Of a stretch of DNA of 64,000 nucleotides, positions 21,854-33,634 are shown one piece after another; the first letter of the stretch is position 1, and the number at the start of each line of letters is the position of its first letter. The DNA is from Cydia pomonella (lineage: Eukaryota > Arthropoda > Insecta > Lepidoptera > Tortricidae), in assembly GCF_033807575.1 (NCBI RefSeq), contig NC_084703.1, positions 12,524,001 through 12,588,000 on the forward strand, written 5' to 3'. The position numbers and the translations under genes are program-made. Below the pieces are notes generated by a model, which searched no databases, was not told the origin of the DNA, and saw nothing but the letters and a program-made list of their open reading frames with translations.

Positions 21854-22440
21854 TCAAAAGTTAAAGGTACAGTTATTGAAGTTGGATATAGACAGGTAAG
21901 TTATCTTTGTGTTTGGGACATTTATATTTGCAATTTGCGTATTTTGTGACTGGAAAGAATGGGAAGGATCCGTATTTTCATCATTATTGGTAAAAGTAGG
22001 AGACTCCGGTCGTGTCGAACTCGTAAAAGTTTCTTCCGATGTTCCCGGTCGTTCCCAAAGAGTCGACTCAGGTCGTGTCGAACTTGTCAGGATTTCTTCA
22101 TTCAATGCTTCCGGACGTTTCCAGGGTGGCGACTCCGGTCGAGTCAGGATTTCTTTCGATGTTCCGGGACGTTCCCAAGGTGTAAACTCCGGTCGTGTCC
22201 AACTTGTCAGGATATCTTTCGATGTCCCAGGATGTTCCTGAGGCTTCGACACTGGTCGCGTCGAACTTGTTAAAATAACTTTCGATGTCCCCGGACGCGA
22301 CCAAGGGTCTGAGCTCTTCACATGTATGGATTCTATTATTCGTTGGCAGATTTTTGATTTATTCTCTACAGAATCTTCAATATAGCCTTCGGCTACTGTG
22401 TTAGACCTCCAGCCGCCATGGCCTTGTAGCGTGGTGAGGT
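21854..22440 (-). pseudogene. Crypton-type tyrosine recombinase relic, 3' part (catalytic Tyr region and tandem-repeat tail)
   Basis: Read on the minus strand from about 22440: DLTTLQGHGGWRSNTVAEGY then IEDSVENKSKICQRIIESI, followed by the C-terminal tail. HGGW and the Tyr in AEGYIEDS fit the C-terminal active site of tyrosine recombinases. The tail (frame ending at 21854) carries about five units of TRPES..WERPGTSKEIL, 18-22 residues each, and ends NNCTFNF. The first ATG-like start used by gene finders is a GTG inside the reading frame, not a true start. Immediately upstream a deletion removes residues between GHTFSR and DLTTL. Confidence 0.65.
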
Positions 22441-23465
22441 CGGCTATCTGCTAAAAGTGTGGCCGATGTACGCTAATTTCAAAAAAGTTGCGATTTCTCG
22501 GGGTATCCCACCTAGTTTATTTATACCCATTGGTTGTCTGGTACATTTGGCGTTATGATATTGCAGAAAAAACGGTCTGTCTTTGTATTTGCAGGACGTA
22601 AGGATTTATACCTTTCTACTAATTCTACATACTCGTCGCGAACAACAAAGGACCTGTCAATATTTGTTTTTGGATTTGGCAATTTTATTAACATCAATTT
22701 TTCTGAATAGCATTAATAGTAAGATTCAAGAGTTCATTTGTGCGGCATGCTCCATTTATTCCAATTATGAGGATGACCTGCAATAAAATAATCACATATA
22801 TTAGAAGTAATTACAATGTTTAACCGACTAACACAATGATTAAAATAACACTAATGCGCATACAAATAACAACAACGCGCGGCCTAATATCAACCTTCGT
22901 GCATTCTGACAAGGTTCGCGATGACGCGCCGCGCACCATAGGCGTGGCGTTCAAAGGGATATACTTATGTAGGTATATAAATATTCAAATTAAAATCCTA
23001 TCCTAATCAGTGTTGTCAACCAAACAAGGTACTTTTGCCGCTAGAAAATAGTTGTTCGGAGCTTCATTAATAAATTTCTCTGTTAGAGGCCGTAAGGACT
23101 TTAGAATTTTTGAGAACACGGAGATCCTTTTTAAGTATGCTACGACTTTGGAATATTTTTCTATGTGCACGTCGTTTTTAGTTTTTATTGTAGCTTTCAA
23201 CATTGAAAAAATACTCCACATTGTAGAAGGTTGTTTTGTTTCAGACATTTGTACGATAAAATAACTGTTTCCGACAAAGAATTTGCTCCCTTTTCGATTC
23301 TCCATTTGTTAAAATTATCGTACGCTTTCATATACTTCTCCCGAGATTTATCCGGGAGGAAACTTAATTCCGCATTCTTTATAGTATCTCTTAACTCCTG
23401 CGGGGTTAAAATTATTTCCTCCTCACTACTATCACTCATTTTATTTTTAAATAAACTCATTTAAA
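22441..23465 (-). pseudogene. Crypton-type tyrosine recombinase relic, 5' and central part
   Basis: The minus strand starts MSDSSEEEIILTPQELRDTI (internal Met; an upstream ATG at 23460 is also in frame). It continues with SFLPDKSREKYMKAYDNF, then after a 1-2 nt frameshift near 23255 PSTMWSIFSMLKATI and LTEKFINEAPNNYFLAAKV. After an apparent intron (about 22784-23015) it resumes VILIIGINGACRTNELLNLT, where R is the expected first catalytic Arg. Further frameshifts follow, with YKSLRPANTKTDRFF and PMGINKLGGIPREIATFLKL before GHTFSR. The order matches the Crypton-like YR proteins I know from insects: an N-terminal SAM-like region, then the recombinase domain. Non-functional because of frameshifts and deletions. 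Confidence 0.65.
22784..23015 (-). other. Probable intron within the Crypton relic
   Basis: On the minus strand a pyrimidine-containing TTATTTTATTGCAG lies directly before GTCATCCTCATAATTGG, where the recombinase reading resumes. The preceding coding segment ends near CCTTGTTTG followed by GTTGAC. About 230 nt, AT-rich with one CpG-rich patch. The alternative is an insertion. Confidence 0.45.
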
Positions 23466-24059
23466 TATCACGACAGAAACCGTCAGAACAACCAACAATT
23501 CTTTATGAAACAGCTATGAAGAACCGCGCATTTTTTTAATAGCGCGGGGCGTTCGGATAATTTGCAAAAACGTGTTCAAGTGTTATTCTGTGAGGAATAT
23601 CGGCGGTGGTGTTTATATTTTTCAATAGGAAAGATGAAATATTTGAATATTAGTATATTTATCATAATTCTAATTTATATTTTAAAGTCAATCGTACTTA
23701 CGAATTATTTGCTTTCATATAGGCTTACGTGTTTCGGAACGATTAATTTTAACTTTGTTTTGGGGAACTCTATTATGAGAGTTCAGTATACGATTGACAG
23801 GATTTCGTAAGTTTATATCTCACTCTTTTTACTAACGAAGTGAAAGGGACATAGCGAATAGAATCATAGTATTTCTAACTTGTATTTCGAATGTAAAGGT
23901 CACTTGAATGTCATTTTGCCTCACTCGGCCTCACTGTTTTTAAGCAGCAATGTACCCTTGTTCGAGCTGCTTAGGTGAAATTGACTATTCCTCCCTCCCT
24001 CCCTTCTTAGAAATTGACGTACAATCCGGTGCGAACGTACTAGTTCCCTTTTGCTCGTT

Positions 24060-24130
24060 ATGTACATGATACTTCTACGGAACCTTACACTGAGGATGTC
24101 CCGACATACTCTTAGCCGGGTTTTTCTTTG
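24060..24130 (+). repeat. Fragment of the AGGGTTCCGTA-type repeat (right end)
   Basis: ACGGAACCTTACACTGAGGA, then GTCCCGACATACTCTTAGCC and GGGTTTTTC, resembles the right end of the element at 33545-34262 with a few substitutions. Confidence 0.6.
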
Positions 24131-25011
24131 TAGTGGTCGGGTAGTAAATAAATTAAATAACATTTGTTCGTACATTGAGAGCAGGGACTTGCGTATATAC
24201 CTATATAATATAGCTAGGCTGGTGATGGTTAGTAAGTTATATAATGGAACCAAAAAAATCAGCCACTAGCAGTAACCCTGCGTGTTCGCACACTATTTTC
24301 ATGCGTGAATATAAATGTAATAAATAGAGTTATGAAGAAAAATACGCTAATTATGTAAGGTATGTAAAGCAAATATATTCGAATTTCACAATTTTTCTAC
24401 TCTACTGAAATAATATATTAACCAAAATAACGTATTAGTAATAAACAACGTTTTGTAAAATGTATCGAGGCAAATACGTAGACATGTGTTAATAACGATT
24501 AACCTGTGCATCAATGCAATACGAGTAAGTAAGCCAATTAAGCATCCAATTGCTTTAGTCGGTCGTGTGCAGTGAACGATGCTGTGAAGCTTTACTTAAA
24601 GTTAATCTGCTACGGTAAATCGTGTTAACACCGGAGTCTGACGATTCTGAAGCCTGATATTCTCCCGGAATTGCGCTTTATCGATATTGTGCCGTGCATA
24701 AATAAATTAGTCTGGCGCGTCCCAACTATTACCTACGTTGTTTTAGTTTACGCGGAAATTAGTAAAGTTACCTACTTATGAATGACAATAAATCGTGTTA
24801 TTTTTAATAACTTAAACACTATTTCCTATATACAATATACTGTAGGTAAACCTATATACGCTATACCGTAACTAAGAAACCGATTTTTTTATTTTTTTAT
24901 TTTTTATCAGTAGATCTGAATATTAATAGGAAACTTTTAAACTGATGGATTTTATTTGTTTTTTTTTTTATTATGAGAAAAGTCCTTAATTTCTATTATT
25001 TTGCCTTAATA

Positions 25012-25065
25012 CCTATGAGCCGTGGCAAAATGCCGGGACAACGCGAGGAAAAAGAAAAAGAAGAC
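25012..25065 (+). mobile_element. Tail fragment of the 14208-14527 SINE family
   Basis: ATGAGCCGTGGCAAAATGCC followed by GGGACAACGCGAGGAAA matches the 3' end of the family, with an A/G-rich tail. Confidence 0.55.
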
Positions 25066-25727
25066 CTATATCCGTAACCCCCGATGTTACTTATTAATTA
25101 TTAGTATAAGTACAATATAAAAATAATAAATATAAAGACTTTTTTTAAAACTTCTTTCTCACTATTGAAAGGATATTGATTAAAAAGTTGACCAATTAAG
25201 ATGAGACATAGAGATACGGTTACAGTCGACCGGCATGTTTGCGGACCACTCCCGAGTATTCCCGCGAGCTGTAAATGTCGTGTGATTTAATTTAATTTAG
25301 CAGTGATATGAAAATTGTATGAGCTTGGGCTTGACGTTTCTGCTCGCGTTAAATACAATAACTACAAGCATTCCAATTTTTATTGACCAAACCGTAGCGA
25401 AGGTCTACGTTTTGACTCGGGCAACCTGCTTACTTATGTCCGGATGTTTTCCTCTACAGGTCACAATCCGATTTGCACGAAATTTTGTGACCATATTCTA
25501 TGATTAAATAGATTTTTTTGTCGGTCCTATTTTTGTTTTTTTTTTTCAAAATGGCGGAGTCAAGGTACGTCGCGCCTAAACAAATAACCGTATCGATATC
25601 ATAAGTTCCTCCCTTGTGATACATGTTTACAAAGTGATTTGCGAAAAATTCAGATACTTTAGAACGCTGGTTTAGGGGGTATTTAGGTTTTACTCGAGAA
25701 TAAGTAGTCCAATTTCACTGTATCTCC

Positions 25728-25805
25728 GTGCTTTCGTGGCTCAAGTGGAATACGTTCGCTTTGCAATGGTGAGGTCCCGGGTTCCATCCCCGAACAATGA
25801 ATTAT
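25728..25805 (+). mobile_element. tRNA-like sequence, probable SINE head
   Basis: An A-box-like GTGGCTCAAGTGG and a B-box-like GGGTTCCATCCCC are spaced about 35 bp apart. A clean cloverleaf with an acceptor stem could not be drawn, so a SINE head is more likely than a tRNA gene. Confidence 0.4.
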
Positions 25806-27287
25806 TTTTGTCTTTTTTTTTTGGACTTTACTTCTTATTTTTGATTGACTAAGCTTTGTAGCAGGAAGTGAGAGGTCCCTGGTGTTGATGTTTACGGGTT
25901 ATTTGAATTAAAGATTTATGACTCCGCACTTGGTTTTATTTTGTAATATTTATATTAATATAAATCGTACATGCTTCTTGTGTTAATTTGAGAATAGAGT
26001 GAGTGACGGCTGTCAGTTCATTCGTTTGTTTTATTCAATCATAGACTATAACCATAGACAATCTCAACACCTGGATAGATCCCCTGAATTATAACTTTAT
26101 TTTTTATTTTTGCACTTATTTTATATATTGTTGATTGATCAGGCGAGCGCGAAGCGCGAGCTAAGCGTATTCGTTTCAGGTTTTTAGTCAGAACTTTTTT
26201 TTCAGCCGTTAAAGTTCAAGGAGACGGACAGTCGCGCAGGCGAAAACGGGTGCGATGTGTGAGGGTCCATGTTCAGAATTTTTCGGAGCAGTTTTTGCAC
26301 TTAAATTAATTTATCAACTATGGCTTTTCTTTACGGACGTCGTTACAGATCGGAAGATTGATATTATTTTAGGAACAGAAGTTTAAACGTAAACCTATAT
26401 TATTGCTTTAATTACCAAAATGAATGTCATAGCTAAAAGAGGGAAACAGTTTTCTAACATTTTTCTCCAGCCCCGGCAGCAACGTGTCGGGATGGCTGTC
26501 GCGGCAGAAAGTTACGGTACAGCCGTGGCATTATTTTAGACAATTTTGGTATAGATAGATTACTAACAGCCGGCGATGCCTGCTATGATGATCTTGTCTA
26601 CAAAAATGCAGGGCACAAATTTACAGGAACACAGTGTTCCGACGATTTATTATAAATCTCCTGTTGATATTTTAGGAAAGGTATTGGATGTAGAAAAATG
26701 TGATTTAGCGGATTAAATTACCAAATCCTATAGATACAGTACAGAGTGATGCTCTGATGGCCCTCTTTTTTTCTAACGAATATGGATATGAATATGGATA
26801 GTTTTTTCTCGCGGATTAGCAAAGTAATATTTCTTGCTTTAACGAATATGGAGGTGGTTATACTTTTACCATTCAGGGGATGACCGACTGACCGTGGACG
26901 TTTGGAAACGAATATTTTCTTTTCCATTCCCATTCTGTAGCTGTTAGTCAGCAGCAGGTAGATAGATTACCAGTCATGTGCCGCATATTTGTATAAACCC
27001 ACATCACAATATAGTTCCTGACTGGCTTAAAATGCTCAGAGTTTTTGAATGTTCTGTTTGTTTATTGTTGCTGAAATGTTTGTTTATTGTTGTTGAGACG
27101 GCCAAAATTGATGCAATTTTGAGGTCGTTTACTGAAAAAAGATTCATTGGCACTGTTTGGTTTATGTTCCTAATCATGCTCTACGCGATCCTCACCTTTC
27201 GGTTGTAATGGACAGATTTAATAACTACATACAATGTCATAAAAACTTGGCGTCCTAAAGAGCTTACATGTCAAGCCAAGGAGTCAC
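25806..27287. other. Non-coding stretch
   Basis: No gene recognised. A GC-rich patch near 26140-26265 (GGCGAGCGCGAAGCGCGAGC) is probably repeat-derived. Confidence 0.45.
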
Positions 27288-27522
27288 GGCCCGATTCGTA
27301 GAATGAAATACGATAACGATAAGTTCTGGTTTAGATAAGTTCCCATTTTGATATCGTTTGTATGTCGTATAATTGACAGAAACAGCTCGATTTGGGCAAC
27401 CAATGCCACTTTGACGTTAGAAATATTGTAGATCTTATTGGGATCACAGCGGAATCGAAATAAACTTCATTTTTGACATGTCGTTTAGTTATCGATTATT
27501 GATCTTTTAAAGATCTTTCCAA
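27288..27522. mobile_element. MITE-like repeat, copy 1 (CCCGATTCG ends)
   Basis: GGCCCGATTCGTAGAATGA then GATACGATAACGATAAGTTC-like sequence, and TTATTGGGATCACAGCGGAA. The same order appears in reverse complement at 42670-42851. Confidence 0.7.
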
Positions 27523-28914
27523 GATTTTAATGACATTTATTAGATTTTAATGATGAAATCAGTACACGTTCGAATTGGCCTCTTAGGCAAACATTGTTTT
27601 GTATGTCCATCTGTTCTAACTACTGTACAGGTCGCATGTCTAAACCGATTTCCGTGAAATTTTCGGTTGGTTTGATAACAGGGTGGTCAAAAAATATAAA
27701 GTAATGAAAATTCCTTTTTCACGCGGGTTTTTTTTATTCTAATATACGTAAAAAGTATCCATGGTATCGCTATAAATTAAACTATTCTGCCATACAAAAC
27801 TGTACGAAAATAAATTGTTACATCAATAATTTTGCTTTGGAAATGTCTTTAAAGGCTCTTTATACGTTTTATCTATTTAGTTATAGGTATGTTCAAAATA
27901 TGGCGGTCAATTTTTTTTCTTACTTTTTATATTGCAAACTACAAAATCATAGCGACAAGTAAATCTAGCCAATAAGTTCAATTTTAGGTTTTTTTTTCTA
28001 CATACAAAGTTGGCCCACTCTAATCGATAATTATGTTTTTTTTTTGCCAGTCTAGTTTTTATGTATTCTTCAAAACAGTGGAGCGTTACATTGAATCAGT
28101 TTCCAGCTATGTTCGCTAGGTCTACAGCTCACAGAGCTACAACGTACTTTAAAACATTTTGACACCTTGTTGCGTGTTGTAAATTATCCTACATTACATG
28201 CACGTTAATATAGGTATTCCAAATATATTAAGAAAGGAAAAAAAATTAAATTGGGTTTTAAAATTTATAATGTAAACTTTGGCTGTCCGTACAACCATGG
28301 CTTTGATAACACAAAGCAGTCATGCTTGCCAATTATTTGTGTAGTTTATACGACACTAAATAATATTTAAAGTCGAATAAAATCAAATAAGAATGAATTC
28401 TACACCTCGTGCCTTTTAGGGTTATAAGTAGGTATTATTAAGGTAGGACTAAAGAGTCTTAAAGATTCTCCTTGAATGTCACAAATTAACGTAAGTACCT
28501 ACTTTCATTGGTCTTTCATTTATTTTGGGCTATGAATATTCAGCAGGTTTGACCTGTATTTGCGATGCGGGGCGTGACGTCAGAAAATAGCCCATTACTG
28601 CGGCGCTCCATCAAGGTTTGAATAAAACTTTTTATTATTATGGATTGCAGCTGTACCGACTTACAATAGGGCATTTTCCGATGCGAGCAGACGCTATGCT
28701 AAGTAGTTTTTAGTTTTCAATGTGAGGAGAAAGAGTTTAAAGGTATGAGGTTTGCTGTAGGGCTGCGCAAGAGTCAAGTACCTGGTCGTGTTATCTAGTC
28801 TCAAGCTGTCAAGGCTTAACAAAGAGATAACACTAGCCTAGACGGTATAAATTTGTTAAACAAATTTTACCTCTTTTGCTGCTAGATTTAAATACCATTG
28901 TTAGGTACTCCTAC

Positions 28915-29190
28915 GTTCGTTAGCCAATGGGGTCATTCTCCAGATTTGTGCCTGCTCTGAACCTGAACTCCGTCAATACTAAATGTATGAAAAGTTTCAC
29001 GGAGTTGAGTCTGACCGCAGTCATATGCTTAGTCAGATCATAAGTCCTGTCACAAAGGTTTTGATTGATAAAAAAGCTATAGATAGGTACAGATCCCTTA
29101 TTATACAAACACGGTGTAACACGAGGAACCCGAAAAATTTCAACCACGCAACGCCAAAAGAAGGAATTGAATGCATATGTACATAAAAAG
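28915..29190. repeat. Probable dispersed repeat with overlapping spurious ORFs
   Basis: ACACGGTGTAACACGAGGAA followed by CCCGAAAAATTTCAACCACG is a word series I associate with a common moth repeat. ORFs occur on both strands here but carry no domain. Confidence 0.35.
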
Positions 29191-29330
29191 TTTATGTTAT
29201 GGTAAAATTGGCACTAGAAATTATTTTTTACGATTTTTTTTTGTAAAACCTAGTTTTTGCAAAGGTTACTATCACTAAGGATATTTAGACTACGCCCCAT
29301 AATAGCATCATCGCCATCAAAAAGGCGTTT

Positions 29331-29840
29331 GCAAATGGCAAAAAACGGAACCCTTATGGATTAGTCATGTCTGTCTGTCTGTCTGTCCGTCCGTATGTCA
29401 CAGCCACTTTTTTCCGAAACTGTAAGAACTATACTGTTAATTAAGATTTTCACACAAAAATAGAAAAAAAAAACAATAAATTTTGGGGGTTCCCCATATT
29501 TAGAACTGAAACTCAAATTTTTTTTTATCAAACCCATACGTGTTTATGGATATATAGATCTTCAAAAATGATATTGAGGTTTCTAATATAATTTTTTTCT
29601 AAACTGAATAGTTTGCGCGAGAGATACTTCCAAAGTGGTAAAATGTGTCCAAAGTTGCAGGGGGGGCAACTTCTAAAATAAAAGAATGATAAAACTTAAA
29701 AAATATATGACGTACATTACCATGGAAACTTCCATCGAAAATTGGTTTGAACGAGATCTAGTAAGTAGTTTTTTTAATACGTCATAAATGTTATGGAACT
29801 CTTCATGGGAGAGTCCGACTCGCACTTGGCCGCTTTTTTA
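29331..29840 (+). repeat. Dispersed repeat, apparently full-length (CGGAACCCTTATGG ... GCACTTGGCCG)
   Basis: Starts AAAACGGAACCCTTATGG, has a GTCTGTCTGTCTGTCTGTCC run, CCAAAGTTGCAGGGGGGGCA and ATGACGTACATTACCATGG. It ends GAGTCCGACTCGCACTTGGC then CGCTTTTTT. Noncoding. Confidence 0.65.
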
Positions 29841-30054
29841 AATTGGTATTAACTCTGAAACTAGGTGGAATCCAGAAAAGTTATTTACGACATTTTAGTC
29901 TGTAAATGTGATCACGAATACACTGTTAAAATCTTTCGGTTTCCTCATCTTACATCGTGTATATATACGTTGAAAGCTTATTTATTGCTGAATTACTAAC
30001 AATATAATTTAGCATAATTTGCTGTCAGTTTTGCATAATTCTATGTAATATTTT

Positions 30055-30337
30055 GACGACCAGTTTGGCCTAGTGGGTAGTGACCCTGCCTACGAAGCCG
30101 ATGGTCCCGGGTTCAAATCCTGGTAAGGGTATTTATTCGTGTGATAAGCATGGATATTTGTTCCTGAGTCATGGGTGTTTTCTATGTATTTAAGTATTTA
30201 TAAATATTTATATATTATATATATCGTTGTCTAAGTACCCTCAACACAAGCCTTATTGAGCTTACTGTGGGACTTAGTCAATTTGTGTAATAATGTCCTA
30301 TAATATTTACATTTATTTATTTATTTATTTATTTATA
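30055..30337 (+). mobile_element. tRNA-derived SINE, copy 1
   Basis: The head has A-box-like TTTGGCCTAGTGGGT and B-box GGTTCAAATCC. The body includes GTGATAAGCATGGATATTTG and GTGTAATAATGTCCTATAAT. The 3' end is a TTTA run. Pol III internal promoter order and spacing fit a SINE; the acceptor stem is not tRNA-like enough for a gene. Confidence 0.8.
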
Positions 30338-31859
30338 TTCGGAAACATTGTGATAAAAACATGCTATTAATACACGACCTGTTCGAGCTGACTTTCATCC
30401 CTTTTTATTTAGTTTTCTTTTTTACATGGTTGAATCTTACATAAAACAAAAGCTAGATCTATTATCTTTCTTAAAATATATAATTCATATGTATTGGATT
30501 GTCAACTCTTCGTGTTTTACCAAACTTACTCGTTGGATGGCAGTCAGAAATTAGCGTGTCACTGAAAAGTACCCTAAGTTTTTAGGGTAATAGCTGAAGT
30601 GCAGACTTGCCAGAGACCTAAATACTGGTGATGAAATAACGTTCTAATAGAGAAGTTTATATTTATTTTATTAATGTGACACTGATATTTCCTCCCTTTT
30701 TGTAAAATATATTTTTTCATAACCCAGCCGCGTATTCGCGTCTAACCACAATTCCAAAGTAAACAAGTAGTAAATGAAGATGGGATCTAAATTGCTGAGT
30801 AAATACGAATTATATTACGTTTAAATCAGCTTTCAAATCATATCATTTTTTAAATTAAAAGCTTTGTATTACATTTTATCAGTCAAAACCTTTGTGACAG
30901 AACTTATGAGCTTATGACCTTTGTAATTTGTGAATGACCCAATTTGCCTTAGCCGAGTTTATCACAAATGTGACATTAATTTATTGAGCTTATTTATGCA
31001 TTATTTGGTATTGTAGCAATTTGCGCAATATGACGGTGAACTGAAAAACAAGCATTTAAAGTATATACTTACCTACCTATTTTCCGACAGGGACGAAACA
31101 TCCATAGTTTTTCTTAGCTTTATAGCTTTAATAGTATTATGTAATTAAAATTCAAATTGAAAGTCATTATTTAAGGCCTGTCGGCCCATATTTTGTTAGT
31201 TTACACTGCATTTAAAAATTATATTAGTCGAGTGCATAAATTATGAAATACATAAATTAAATTTATAAATATATTCACCTCAATTTAACTTAAATTACAA
31301 ATTAACTGAATTCAATTACATTAAAGTTATAAATTAATTAAATTACATTACATTACATTAATAATATAGTAATTCAGCCTATATACGTCCCACTGCTATG
31401 CACAGGCATTACATTAATATTATAAATAATTACAAATTTCATAAACACAAATCATTTCATTTGACGATTTGACTTGGTTAACCCAGTATTTTTTAATTGG
31501 ACAGTCGAATCTGTACTTAAGAAGAAATCTGGAATCAGCATTCATAAACACTCACCAACTGTTAGCTTTTAACATTTAAGTTTGGAATTGGAGATTATTC
31601 AAACTTTCTTGATTAGAGACTTCCAGTCGGCCAACATCCTAAATAAATATATACATATATTTCGATCAACTTGTTTTTGTTTGAACGCTTAATTAGCTGG
31701 ATGCCGAATACCAATTTCGGTGTATCTATTTATATAGGCATTTTATAACAACACGAATAACACATGTAGGTATTAATTATCCCATTGAAAGCGTTAAACA
31801 AGGGGTGGTACCTCGCATTATATATCTAAGGTCGGCTGGTGTTTTATTGTTCTGTAAAC
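30338..31859. other. AT-rich non-coding stretch
   Basis: No gene recognised. GCCTATATACGTCCCACTGC at about 31377 is a scrap of a repeat common in moths. Confidence 0.5.
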
Positions 31860-32060
31860 TGTGTAGTAAAATGTCCGTCTGTCTGTCTGAGGCTTTGCTC
31901 AGTGATCGTTAGTGCTTGAAAGCTGCAATTTAACATGGATATACATCGTGGACCAATTATACCCGACAGATTTTAAAGGTGTATTCTAACCGCATTGAGA
32001 GACTAAAAAGTCATACGAAGTTTCCTGTAATCCATCTTGTTTAAGAGATAATAACAATAT
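31860..32060 (+). repeat. Fragment of the AGGGTTCCGTA-type repeat (GTCTGTCTG segment)
   Basis: GTCCGTCTGTCTGTCTGAGG, then CTTTGCTCAGTGATCGTTAG and TGCTTGAAAGCTGCAATTT, parallels 33601-33690. Both outer ends are missing. Confidence 0.55.
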
Positions 32061-32752
32061 TTATGTTTTTTTTTTCTGTTATAACTTAGTGTAAAACGCC
32101 TTTTTAGCTATGATGCTGCCACTATGTGGCTTAGTTTAGAGCCTGTTTTACAATGGCCAAGTAAAGTCCTAAATAAGTTACTTGCCCTTTATCTGACGAA
32201 TAAGAATATCGTATGCGTTTCTCAATCTTCAAACAAGCTTAAGTGGTAAAATGCTAAGTTTTGCAGGAAGTTTTATCTGGCAGTTAATTTAATTGTTAAT
32301 TTGCTATCCAATACTTTACTTGGATATTGTGAAACAGGTCGTCAGGTCACCTTTTGACATACATTAAAGTTTTAAAGTAAACTCGCAATGTTTATCTGTC
32401 AATAAAAAAACACTTCTTCGTTGTGATATGTGTGCAGAAAGCGCAATTTTTTGGCATAAACTTATATATATTTTTGCTATTTATGGCCATGGTAGGAATG
32501 CATGGTTCAAATCTGTCGGGTTTAATAGGCCCGCGGTGTATAAATGAATCATGCCGACAATAGTGGGGTAAGTAAGCACAGTGAGTATGCAAAGGCTAAA
32601 ATTCTTACAATAAATTAAATATATATTTTTAATTTTTGGTGCGAAAATCTGTTTTTTTTTTTGTCTAAAATAGGTATAAAATTTATTTCAAAAATAAATT
32701 ATTACGACAATGACATAAAACTAGCCCTAGTTTCTAAGAACAGGAAGGAATA

Positions 32753-32955
32753 TCACATAGATTGCACCTGGTAAATCGACACTTTCCCCCCTCGTTTTGG
32801 GGGGTAGTCACGCACGATCTCGTGGCTACTGGGCGAAATCAGCTTTGTTTGACCTAAGGAACAATCGTGCCAAGCGGCATCGCCTGCGACATAAGTGCAT
32901 ACTGCTCCATACATTTCTGTATTTATTGACCCCACTAACAAAAGTGAGATTCAGG
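32753..32955. repeat. Dispersed repeat, copy 1 (GGGGAGTAGTC / CCAAGCGGCATCGCC family)
   Basis: Shares GGGTAGTC, ATCTCGTGGCTA, CAAGCGGCATCGCCTG and ACCCCACTA in the same order with 60325-60515. Noncoding. Confidence 0.65.
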
Positions 32956-32985
32956 ATGGCGGGTGTACCAAAATAAATAAATTAA

Positions 32986-33530
32986 ACCAGTCAAGTGCGA
33001 GTTCGTTTTACTCGCACACCGAGGGTGGGAGAACTGTTCGTGTCTTTAATGTAATCTCATAGAAATTCCAAGTTTAATAAACACACAGTTTAATAAAGTT
33101 GGTTAAATTGCAAACTGAATTCGGAAATGTTTCTGGTTAATAAAAAAAGTTACCAAGATACGAGTATAGTTCTGATTATGTTTTTCTGTAAAATTTATAG
33201 TAATAACTTCGTAGTAAACTTCACTATGAAAAAAAAATGTTTTGTAATGTACAATTTGAGCTCTTTCAAATATCCCACTTGACCCAGTCACTAGACTTTG
33301 AAATTTTGCTCCCTCTTCATATTGGATATTTTCCATAGTTATAAAAAAAAAAAGAGTACTGTGAAAACTGGGTAAGCGTTGTTCATAAGTTTCATAACTA
33401 TTCCAAATTTCAAATCGGTAGCTTAAGTGGTTCTCGAGATATTAAGCAATGTGACAGACAGACAGACGGAAGGACAGAGTCGCACCATAAGGGTTTCTTT
33501 TTTACCTTTTTGGTACGAAACCCTGAAAAG
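32986..33530 (+). repeat. Dispersed repeat, copy 3 (GGTCAAGTGCGAG family)
   Basis: Starts ACCAGTCAAGTGCGAG, contains the GACAGACAGACAGACGG run and AGTCGCACCATAAGGG, and ends TTGGTACGAAACCCTGAAAA. An internal deletion relative to copy 1 follows CACACCGAGGGT. Confidence 0.65.
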
Positions 33531-33544
33531 GAGCACGAACCTTC

Positions 33545-33603
33545 TTTTTAGGGTTCCGTAGCCAAATGGCATAAAACGGAACCCTTATAGTTTCGCCATG
33601 TCC

Positions 33604-33634
<31 letters not shown>

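Noticed and set aside
21909..22273. Plus-strand ORFs with repeated peptides opposite the Crypton tail
   Set aside because: Shadows of the tandem repeat on the minus strand; the minus reading links to recombinase motifs.
25728..25805. Genuine tRNA gene
   Set aside because: A and B boxes are present but no acceptor stem or full cloverleaf could be drawn; a SINE head is more likely.
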